Below are positions 53,233 through 62,928 of a DNA stretch of 64,000 nt, one piece after another. This DNA is from Gnetum montanum (taxonomy: Eukaryota; Streptophyta; Gnetopsida; Gnetales; Gnetaceae), in assembly GCA_015680685.1 (NCBI GenBank), contig MNCI01013908.1, forward strand, positions 1,200,294 through 1,264,293. The letters run 5' to 3'. The stretch's first letter is position 1; each line of letters begins with the position of its first letter. A program made the position numbers and the translations under genes. The notes under the pieces were generated by a model that was not told the origin of the DNA, did not search any database, and worked only from the letters and a program-made list of their open reading frames with translations.

Positions 53233-54450
53233 ATGGAAAGCCATCATGATCTCTCTTCACCTTTAGCTTTAACAGGTCCACATGGTGAACTCGCAAGACA
53301 ACTAAACCTAGGGCTAATAGACTGGGAATCATCCATACTTAGCACTGTAGCGTCCTTAGAAGCATCCCTAGACTAGCTTGAGCATCTGGTCCAATCCATA
53401 GATTTAGAGGCCAGGGATGTAACTACGGATCCTCTCATCGAAACGCCTATGACCACATCTAGGGGGGAGATAAAAACGTTGAAACTTAGTTCCCTCCTAG
53501 ATTCACAGACACACAAAGATGTAATCCAAATTCTGCAAGATAACATTGAAGTCTTTGCATGGTCATATAGTGACATGCCGGGTTTAGATCCAAGGCTGAT
53601 ACAACACAACATCGTCTTAGACCCATGCATGAAAGTAGTTAAGCAAAAGGCTCGCAAGGTTAAATCAAAGATCACACTAGTTGTATGGGATGAAATCACC
53701 AAGCTATATTAGGCTAGTTTCATCTAGGTAGTTGATTACTTAGAATGGGTGTCTAACATCGTTGTAGTTTCTAAGAAAATGGGAGGAATACGAATATGTA
53801 TAAACTTTCGGGATTTGAACAAGGCAACGATGAAAGATGATTTCCCACTTCTGAGTATCAATCAACTAATTGACACTACAGCTGGTCATGCTCTGTTATC
53901 CTTTATGGATGGTTTCTCCAGCTATAACCAAATTCTCATTAACCTGGAGCATCAATTAACAGCAACCTTCATGACCCCATGGGGTACCTTTTGTTAAACT
54001 ATAATTCCTTTTGGGCTCAAGAACGCCAGAGCAACCTACCAGCGAGCCATGACTTACATCTTTAGCGACTACATCCTAGAAACATTGAACAATTACATGG
54101 ATGACATAGCGGTGAAATTTAAAGAGGTCGTTGTTCATCCCAACAATCTAGGTGTAGTCCTCAAGTGTTACTAGATGCACGATTTACGCCTTAACCCAAA
54201 AAAGTGTGTCTTCGGGGTGAGAACCGGATGCATGTTAGGGTTTGTGGTATCAGAGGCTAGAATACGAGTAGACCCTAACAAAGTCAAGGCCATCGTTAAC
54301 CTGGTGCCACCTACAAATCTTAAGGAATTGCATGGGTTACAAGGTAGAGTACAGTTCATCAGAAGGTTTATAGCAAAGTTGACTGACAAGTTACACCCCA
54401 TGCAACATCGACTGAAGAAAGGGGTTAACTTCGAAAGGAGAACACAATGA
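53233..54450 (+). pseudogene. pol: Reverse transcriptase of element 2
   Basis: ATG at 53233 gives MESHHDLSSPLALTGPHGEL, homologous to 22153. RT motifs: VVVSKKMGGIRICINFRDLN, LLSFMDGFSSYNQI (motif A), TPWGTFC then a stop, PFGLKNARATYQRA (motif B), LNNYMDDIAVKFK (motif C, YMDD), thumb ELHGLQGRVQFIRRF. Stops at 53387, 53708 and 53996 among others; at 53708 and 53727 CAG and TGG of element 1 appear as TAG. Inactive. Confidence 0.85.
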
Positions 54451-54900
54451 CAACAAGCCTTTGATGATATGAAGAAAGACCTTTTGCACCTCCCAACTGT
54501 TTACCCACCATAGAGGGATAATCCTTTCTTCATCTACCTTGACACCTCGGACACGTCTATCGCAACACTATTATGTCAGAAATGGGATGATGGTTCTGAG
54601 ATACCAGTGTACTACCTAAGTCATGCACTAATAGCGTATGAGGTGAAATATAATAAGGTGAAGAGAAACTACCTTGCCTTAGTGTTTGCATTAAAGAAGT
54701 GGAGACACTACCTATTTCATAGCAAGATTAACATTATTTGCAAGAGAAATATACTCTAGGCTATCACAAACAACTTGTATGAAAGTAGTAGGATAGCCTG
54801 GTGGAAAGCAATAATAGAGGAATTCAATTTGCATTATGTGAGCCAATCATTGATGAAAGGTCAAGCTATAGCAATGCAACTTATGACCTCACCTGTCAAC
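54451..54900 (+). pseudogene. RNase H (first) of element 2
   Basis: FFIYLDTSDTSIATLLCQKW retains the first catalytic Asp, YEVKYNKVKRNYLALVFALK is the helix of the catalytic Glu (here Lys), and HYLFHSKINIICKRNIL is the region of the third Asp, here Arg-Asn. Frame broken by several stops. Confidence 0.7.
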
Positions 54901-55370
54901 AACCAGGCGATCAAGATCCCAAATTCCTAGACAAGCATGTTAGCACTATCAATGCCATCCTGTCGCATCTTGAAGCTACTTTGCATTTCGATGATGCCTC
55001 AACCATGGGAGGGGGTAGTGCAACTACCGTCATTTTGTTCCCCTTTAGAGAAATGCAACCTTTTGTTTATCATTTTTTGTTTCCTTGTACAAACAATGTG
55101 GCAGAGTACGAGGGGTATCTTAGGGGCTTCTTAGTAACCCAAGCATTAAGTATACAACACTTGGCGATTCGCAGAGATTCACAACTATTTGTGAATCAAA
55201 TCACCAAGGTCTATGCTTGCAAGGCTATACACCTACAACCATACTGTGACTTAGCAAAAAGTTGACTCAAATAGTTTGCAACAACAGACGTGCAACACGT
55301 GCCATGCAATGAAAACACTGTAGCAGATGCCTTGGCCACCTTAGCATTAAATGTTCTACCACACTTGTTT
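54901..55370 (+). pseudogene. Second, archaeal-type RNase H of element 2
   Basis: FDDASTMGGGSATTVILFPF, NNVAEYEGYLRGFLVTQALS, IRRDSQLFVNQITKVYACKA, and HVPCNENTVADALATLALNV: the same order as in element 1 and better preserved (VADALA intact). It is a strong marker of the Tat lineage. Confidence 0.82.
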
Positions 55371-56703
55371 CATAAGTTTGCCAACCTCGATTACCGAGTG
55401 TGTAAAGCCTATCACTCAGGTGGTACACGTAGCCTCTATTAGTGTTGTGGATACCAAGGAGTGGTGTGCCAACATTAAAGCCTACTTGCAACATGGCGAG
55501 CCCCCAAGTGGATTAACTTCTACTCAGAGAGATGCGATTTGCAAGCATGCTTGGTAATATGTGCTTATGGGAGACAACACCCTATGCAAACAATCCTATG
55601 ATGGGATATTGCTGGCATGCGTAAATGAGGAGCAAGCGTATAAGGTGATTAATGAAGTACATGAGGGACTGTGTGATGGACACATAGCACCTAGGGATAT
55701 GGATGCAAAAATCAAACGTCTAGGGTACTACTGGCCTCACATGGAGCATGATTGTCTAGCCAAAGTCAATACATGTGATACGTGCCAAAGATGTGCAAAT
55801 CTCATACACATTTCATCTACAGAATTACATCCAACGCAGATCATGTGGCCTTTCTAGCGATGGGGACTAGACATCATAGGAGCTATCAAACCTAAGTCTT
55901 CCGTAGGGCATAACTTCATCGTAACCATTATTGAGTATTTTACTAAGTGGGTAGAGGCTATCCCCCTAAGAAAGACTATATCTCAGCAGATTTTCCACTT
56001 CATCTTGGACAACATTGTGACAAGGTTTGGGCTTCTCATGACTATTGTGACCAACAATGGACCACAGTTTAGTAGTATAGAAACCCAAACCTTTTGTAGC
56101 AATCTTGGCATCAGACAATCATTCTCCTCGCCATATTACCCGTAGGTGAATGGAAAAGCAGAGGCTACAAACAAGTCCATCATAAACTTGCTGAAGAAAA
56201 TGCTTAACAATAGCAAGAGGCGATGGCATGAGCAAATCCTCTATGTGCTCTGGGCTTACAGGACTACATGTAGGACTGCGACAGGTAAGACACCTTATAG
56301 TCTTGTTTATGAATCTAAAGCAGTTTTACTTCTTGAGTTGCAGGTACCATCACTCTGGATGATCCTATCGAATGTCATGAGCGAAGCCTAGAACAACGAG
56401 TCAAGGACCACTGACCTTGACTCAATAAAGGAGGAGCGTGCACAGACACTAGGTTGCATAGAGCATTATTAAAACAAGAAACGGTAGAAACATCATGAAA
56501 ATCCGCATCAATGGCCAATATAGAAGGGAGACCTTGTTCTCAAGGCTATCCATGAGCATATGAACAAATAATTAGAAAACTAGGAAGGTCCATACATGGT
56601 CACAAAATCCTTTGGGAACGGGGCCTTTAAGCTAGAAAACATGGATGGTAACGAGTTTGCAAATTTGATGAGTCACTCGTATCTCGAACCATACTACATC
56701 TGA
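55371..56703 (+). pseudogene. Integrase of element 2
   Basis: The zinc-binding region is complete: HEGLCDGHIAP with two His, and NTCDTCQRCANL with two Cys. The core follows: WGLDIIG (first Asp), FTKWVEAIPL, VTNNGPQF (second Asp changed to Asn), and VNGKAEATNKSIINLLKK (catalytic Glu). It ends GNGAFKLENMDGNEF ... HSYLEPYYI and TGA at 56701-56703. Stops at 55555, 55855 and 56390 and a frameshift near 56390. The lead-in contains LTSTQRDAICKHAW. No chromodomain. Confidence 0.82.
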
Positions 56704-56734
56704 TGCATGAAGTAGATAAGTAGGCATTTGCTAC

Positions 56735-57150
56735 AATGTAAAATTGGAAAAGCTTCACCAATTTCTACTATGACGTAAAACAGGCAAAGGTGAGCACATG
56801 CCTGCTACGATGTAAAACTAGCAAAGCTCATCCACTATGACGTAAAACTAGCATAGATAGCCTGCTATGACTATAAACTAGCATAGATAGTCCGCTATGA
56901 CTATAAACTGGCACAGATAGTCCACTATGACTATAAACTGGAATAGATCGTTCGTTGAGACACTAAACTAGCACAAGAAGTCTGCTAGGACCTTAAACTA
57001 GTTTATCCACTGTTCGCTATGATGATAAACTAGCACAGTAGTCTGCTGGGACTCTAAACTAGCATGGTGGTTTGCTAAGACCTTAAACTAGCATACCATG
57101 GTCTGTTGAGACCTTAAACCAACACATCATGATCTACTAGAACCTTAAAC
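56735..57150 (+). repeat. Array III of element 2
   Basis: About 14 units of 28-35 bp built on GCTATGACTATAAACTAGCATAGA and GACCTTAAACTAGCA. It starts shortly after the integrase stop. The same gradient from TAAAACTGG-type to CCTTAAACTAG-type units as in element 1. Confidence 0.85.
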
Positions 57151-57179
57151 TAGGTTTACAACACATCCCTAGCATGCAT

Positions 57180-58110
57180 CATGACTCATCAAGCAAGCAA
57201 GCGTGCATAGTGCCAACACGGGGTGGGACATTGCAGTTCTAGAATGTAGTTCATGATGCCAAGAAAACATCCTCTAGAATATATGCAACACCACTACCCC
57301 TGGCATCTTGCTGATCCTCTGGAGGTGTCTTATGACATATTGTTGACTCTCCAGAGCTACCGCCATCATGGCTCATCGCCCTGGCAGTAGCTTCCCTGGT
57401 CAGTGCTTGCTGCTGGAGTTCCAATAGTATTGTGGCCTAGCCAAAATTTTGCTATCCTCTAGCCCTTGCCGTTGCCTGAGCCCAAAAGAAATTTAGCTAT
57501 TGGGTAGCCTATCTCATAGCGAAACTACATAATGTTTTCCTTGGGTAGGGAATCCTAAGTATCTGCATTCATAGTAACTCCTAGCCTCCTCGGTGGCAGC
57601 TCCTCCACACTGATGCTACTAAGGCCACTGTTGGCCTTTCTAGTTTGGACATCGTATGCCTCAGCAACAATTTCCAAAGCTCCAGCAGTGTTCATAGCAA
57701 GCAAGATCTTTGCCTTTATTTTGCATCATGGTTGTTTCTTCTGGTTTGCTTTTTGTTGTGTTTGCAGGGTGCGCACTAGAGGGACGTCAGTCAAAGGTGC
57801 ATTACACCATGGTGGTAGAACAATACATCATTACAAGGTGTTCATCTTGATTAGCTTGGGTACTTTAGAGTGCACATCCTATCCTCCCCTTAAGCTCCTT
57901 TACCTCGTTCCTTACATCCACAACTCTCACTCTCACCTCTTCTGCGAATTTTCCTGATGCTTGTAATGCCCTTCCATATGCCCAATCGCAAAGTCCATGA
58001 TGCGCATAACGTAACTTACTACATGGGAAGCATCGGTAGGTAGGTTAAAGCCCCACGTGGATGTAACAAAACTCATCCTAAGAAAGAAACGCCTATCCTG
58101 CGACAAGGTT
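57180..58110 (-). pseudogene. Antisense gene B of element 2
   Basis: Exon at about 57945-58110: acceptor CTTGTCGCAG, then DRRFFLRMSFVTSTWGFNLP and VMRIMDFAIGHMEGHYKHQE, then donor GTGAGAGTG after AAGAG. The next conserved segment (about 57360-57710) reads KAKILLAMNTAGALEIVAEA, DVQTRKANSGLSS, SVEELPPRRLGV and, after a stop, SLPKENIM ... FLLGSGNGKG ... FWLGHNTIGTPAASTDQGSY. It aligns with element 1 at protein level. Unknown family. Start and promoter not located. Confidence 0.52.
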
Positions 58111-58525
58111 GTTTGCAAATGTAAATGGAAAAACAGAAAAAGCAAAAGCGTAAAAGAGCAAAAGCTCACAAAAAATGTGTTGAAAACAAATGGCACATAG
58201 GCTATTTCGCAATCACCCTCACTAAGAATTCCGATGAGAGGTTGAAGGTCAAAAAAGCAAAGATGACCACATAAACAACTCCCTCACAAGCATTCCGATG
58301 AGGGATTTTACTAAGTTTCATCTTTACCATTTTCCTGAACCTCCTTCCTCCCTGCTTAACCCTCCCCTTTTCCCCACATAACCAATGCAACACTCTTAAG
58401 CATAGCTAAGTGACATCTTGATGATCACTAAAGAGCAATGTTAGCATTTTTTCTTTCGTGGTGTTTTGTATTCCTTGTCGATGTCTCTCAGGTCCATCCT
58501 CTAGATGTCGACAAAGAGGAGCCAA
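58111..58525 (+). other. 3' untranslated region and polypurine tract of element 2
   Basis: No supported gene; a minus-strand frame at 58202-58393 is not conserved in element 1. It ends with ACAAAGAGGAGCCAA, directly before the 3' LTR. Confidence 0.65.
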
Positions 58526-60201
58526 TGAAACACCCTAAATTTTCAAGGCATTCTTACTTCACCAGGGTCCTGGAACTGAGGCAAACATTTCCACAAGCAT
58601 AGCCTCATGACCTTTTGGCAGGAAATGGATGTTCTAAGTTCAGACTATCCAGTTTGGACAATTTAACCGATTGACAGTTCACTCAGAAAGCATGCTAAGG
58701 GTTGTTGATGGTGCTCAAGGTCAACAAAATAGTTTGACAAGTTTTCTAGTCAAGACATTTATCTTGTTCAAATTCAAGTCCTTCAGCAAGGCTCCTCTTA
58801 CCAGAAAAGTGGCAGACTAAGCAAAAACTAGGCTATGTTGGCTGCTATGCTATGCTACGTTACATAGCGTAGCATGATGTAGTGATGATGCAAGAATGAC
58901 AAAATGCATCTCAAAATGTAGGATCAGCAAGTTCAAAAGCCTCATGTCGCAAAGAGCTAAGGTTGTAGATTGTCAGCATGATCTTCAAACAAATGTTTAA
59001 AAATTAAATGCAAAATGTAGTTAAAGCCAGTTGCTATGCTATGCTACGCTACGTAGCATAGCATAGTGTATCAAACATGCAAAACCAGCCAAAACACTTC
59101 AAAGGCTTCCAGCACATGCAATTAACTTCAATGCAAATTTCTTCTTTGAACTAGTGGCTACACTATACTACGCTACATAGCATAGCACAACGTAGCAAGT
59201 AGCTATGCTATGTCAACATGCTACCCTCCATAATGTAGCACAATGTAGCAGGTGGCTGGGCATAGCACAGTGTAGCAAGCAGCTATGCTACGCCAACATG
59301 CTACACTTCACAGCATAGCAGGCAGTAGTGCTACATCAGTGTGCTTCACTCCTTGTCTGCATCATTGGCACACCTGATCCCAACATCTCTAGTTCTGACA
59401 GCGTAATTGCAATGTGATAGGTTCATGACTGACTTTGCATGTTCATGCAGCATGGACACATCAACATCTTCTGGGGTCCAGGACACATTTCATCCAGGCC
59501 TCACTTCTCACATCCTCCTGGCCCTATAAATACCCTGATGAGCAACACTCAAAGGGTTGGCAAATTAGCAATTCAAAGGGTTGGCAAGTTGGCAAATTGG
59601 AAATTTTGGTGTTTGGCAAAAATTTTAGCTTTTGGCAATTTGGTTGGCAAACTTTACAATTGTTGGTTAGAAAATTTATGCAAAGGATGGGCAAAAACAA
59701 ATCCCCAGTTGAAAAATCTAGTTAGTAATTTGTTAACAAAATCGACAATTTAGCTTTGTAGCATTTGACATTATTGGCTCTTAAGTTTGCATTCAAGCTC
59801 ACAGTTGGCTTGCTTTGAACGTCTTGGTTACTTTTGGGATCTCTGTGCTTCCTAGTGTTGTGCAACCGATTGTATCCATCTTGAAAAAGTAAAGCTATAA
59901 TCTTGAAGCAGTGCATTTCTTAACTCTAGTTTGCTTTATTTTCCTACTTATCATTGCATTCTACATCGTTTTCACTCCCTCGCATTTAATAGTTTTTATT
60001 TTATGCTATAAGAATTGTTTCCATATTAAACATTTACATAAGGTTTAGTGACATCGACTAAGTCCCTGTTTGATCGACCAGATCATTCAGGGTACCCTGC
60101 TTCCATTTTATCTAGCACAGCCCTTGCATGGATCTAGGGTTAAGAGTATCCGACCAACAACCTCTCAGTGTTTCCAGCCACCAACATTTTCGGTCGCTAC
60201 A
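58526..60201 (+). repeat. 3' LTR of element 2
   Basis: 1676 bp from TGAAACACCC to GGTCGCTACA. It lacks about 195 bp present at 41531-41729 of the 5' LTR. Hairpins at about 58841-58882, 59030-59072 and 59156-59200; TATAAATA at 59525-59532; TTGGCA-like repeats 59555-59650. Followed by the target duplication. Confidence 0.9.
59525..59532 (+). promoter_or_regulatory. TATA box in the 3' LTR of element 2
   Basis: TATAAATA after GGCCC, as in the other LTRs. Confidence 0.7.
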
Positions 60202-60206
60202 ATGGT
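60202..60206. other. Target-site duplication of element 2, right copy
   Basis: ATGGT, identical to 41292-41296. Confidence 0.88.
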
Positions 60207-60858
60207 TGTCTGGTTAAGTAAGCTTAAGGTACATGATTTTTTATAACTCTTATATTTTTTATGTCTTCTACTAATAAAGGAGAGGGAGAGAGAACTAAGT
60301 GGCTAACTTAAATTAACTATTCATTAAATAGTTTCTAAATGTTCTTAAAACCAGTAACCATTTCCACTTGCTGTACAGATCCTGAACCAGTGCAACGCTA
60401 CTGAGATTACCAAATGCTAATCATTACTAGGTTACCAAGTGCTACACGCATGCTCGAAGCGGTCATACTGAGTGTATTTAACTAAGGGGGTTAAAGTTTG
60501 AGAGAGATATTAATTAACTAGGAAAACATTAAATAATAATTAATTACTAATTAGCTTAATATGTATGCTGCAAGGTTTATCATAAAGTTCATCTTTATTA
60601 TCATACATAAAATTATGCTCAGGTACAAATTGCTTAAATAAAGATCCATTCACTCTATGACTCCTACTGCGGGCACATAGAAATAATTCTAACTTTGAAA
60701 TAACAAAACTACAAGAATATAGCTAAGGGTCTAAGTCTAATTGCCTTGGAACCAAGGGCGCTGCCTCTTATTTATAGAAGATGAGGCAGGACACGATATC
60801 ACATATGCGATATTATGTGGTCGATGTGATATCACGTACTTGATATCGCGACTCATCA
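60207..60858 (-). repeat. 3' LTR of element D, proximal part
   Basis: Continues the LTR started at 41144. It includes GGTTACCAAGTGCTAC, AATAAAGATCC and a cluster of GATATC/GATATT motifs near 60790-60850, and ends GACTCATCA. A polypurine tract (CATGGGGGTA on the minus strand) follows. Confidence 0.8.
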
Positions 60859-62755
60859 TACCCCCATGATTGAATGAAAACTCATCCTTGAGTTCCTTAC
60901 AAAATATTGGGAAGGTATGAGATTATTGACTTGAATAACAACTACTGGTCATTGGGGTGACATGTGAACGGATCAACATTATGATACATGACAATATTAG
61001 TGTTCATGACTACAAGAGTGAACACTATATACAATTGACATCCAGCCTTATTTGGTAGCTGAGAGAGAAGAGAGAGAGAGAGAGAGAAAAGAAGAAGACG
61101 TGTTGCTGCTGACATCAAGATTGTGCCTTCCATTGTACATCCACAAGCACGCCATCAATCTTGTTCCTTGCACAACCGTTCTAGCACTAATCCATCTTGA
61201 GTGTTTTCTCCAGGTCCAGTCCATTGCTGTATGACTTCCATATGCACACACAACATAGTCACATATGAGCAAGGATAAGCAAATCATAATATAATTGATA
61301 CCTTGCCTTAGTGTAAGGTCCATTAGCTAAGTTGTGATATGGACAATATGGATTCTAGAGATATAACACTGGTGGCTACCCAAGGTGTAGGGGTTAGGAA
61401 AAATTGAAAAAATTGGACTAGGGCCCCCATGACTAAAAGTGATCCTCTGGTAGCAATAGAATGGAAAATGATAAGGAATAAGAAAGAAAGAGAAAAAGAA
61501 ACAACAGGAACACCGATAAAATGGATGTCAAAGATGGGAATAAACAAAATAAATATTGATTACGGAAACATTTAAGGGAAAGAAGTTAACTGATGCACCA
61601 AATAGGAATGCTAGTGGGTCCTCCCCAAAGCAAGCTCATGCCCTTTATGCCCTAACAAACCCACATTCAAAGAGTCCGTAGGCTCTGTAAATGTCATTTA
61701 GGAGCAAGAGTTAAAGACTTAACCCCAAGAATTCACTAAAGAAAAAACAATGCATCAACCAAAATATAGACTACTGATACAACTAACAATGAGGTTGAAA
61801 ATGGAGAAAGAATGATGGGGAGAAGAGAATGGAATGGAGTCCCAAGAACAAGGTGGTGTAAAACCCCTTGTGTATTTATGGTTAATGTGACTGAGTAGAT
61901 ATCATTCCAAATCCAACCTCAAACAATCCACATCCAATGACTTCACATTAATTCACTTGGCCAGTCCATCTACGTGAAGTAATAAGAATGATTCCGCTAA
62001 AGAGTCACCACCATCCCGAGGAAATGAGAAAGGGAAAAGTAGGAAGTGAGAGAGAGCCTTAGTTAGATGGAACATGTTTTTTTAGTTCCATAACCAGTGC
62101 TTATAGCCCAGATGATTATTTTGTCTAAGGGTGTGCTTTCAATTCTCACTATTTTTTTTGTTAGAACCACACCATGCAAAGACTTATTTTTATTGGCTTA
62201 GCTTCCTGATAATGGAGCAATGTCAAAATGGTAAGGAAAACTCAAGAAGAAAACATCCAAGCACCCAAGAGAATAGCCAACACAAATGCATCAAATCCCT
62301 TTGAATTCACACCCTTTTTAGTCCTTGAGTCCTTCCTTAGTTTGAGAAATGCCCAGTCACCAATTTGTTAATAGTTTTATTATCAAAGAAAGGGACTGTA
62401 CAGTTCCAAGCTAAGAGAGACCATAGAAATTCATGGATGCATGGATGATGTGAAATCATTGCCTATTATATCAAAAGAACCATACCTTAGTATCAACATT
62501 ATAACTCAAAGGTAAAAACCAAACATTAGCAATCAATAAAATACAGTTCATACCACCATTAGGAGCACTTACTAGGTGATGAATCTAACAAAACAAAAAC
62601 AACAAACAAAGACAAAAATAAGAACAAAAACAAAAAATAAATAAAAAAAATAGTCACACAAAGAAATAAAAAAGTATAAACGATGTTGTAAAACAAAAAT
62701 AAGAAAAGTTAAAGAATTTTGTAAAACAAAAACTTAAAAAGGAATTGAGGGTCTC
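60859..62755 (-). other. 3' untranslated region of element D
   Basis: Collinear with the 3' untranslated region of element B. It holds a (GA)n microsatellite at about 61057-61087 and A-rich tracts near 62580-62740. No conserved open frame. Confidence 0.65.
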
Positions 62756-62928
62756 AAATGGTTAGTAGAGGTGGCCATCTCCCCCATGACTGAGTTGGAA
62801 GGAGGAGATCTGAAATAGTGAGTAGGGACATCCCTTCTTAGAGGTATTATGTGCACTGACCATTCTAAATTCATGGAAGGGTTTGGTCTATTGCATAATG
62901 ACTAACAATCTCTTATTAGGGCTCTTGT
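62756..62928 (-). pseudogene. Integrase C-terminal stub of element D
   Basis: The minus strand reads NKRLLVIMQ, a stop, TKPFHE, followed by the end matching B at 29290-29460 (DKKQLVNIQQLKPFHEP). The upstream part of integrase is absent: the frame joins a protease-linker sequence directly. Confidence 0.65.

Larger units (their letters stand above)
41297..60201 (+). mobile_element. Element 2: giant Tat-type Ty3/gypsy retrotransposon with antisense genes
   Basis: 18.9 kb between LTRs of 1851 and 1676 bp, flanked by ATGGT. Same gene order as element 1, with homologous gag, protease, antisense gene A, RT, both RNases H, integrase, antisense gene B and arrays I-III. Its LTR ends are canonical (TG...CA). 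I count about 22 mismatches in the first 228 aligned LTR bases. The LTR pair differs in length because the 3' copy lacks a hairpin-bearing block. Inactive by many stops. Element 2 is the better reference for antisense gene A because its TATA box and splice sites are largely intact. Confidence 0.92.

Noticed and set aside
41297-60201. Endogenous pararetrovirus (caulimovirus type)
   Set aside because: LTRs, target duplications and integrase are present, and no movement or coat protein pattern was seen.
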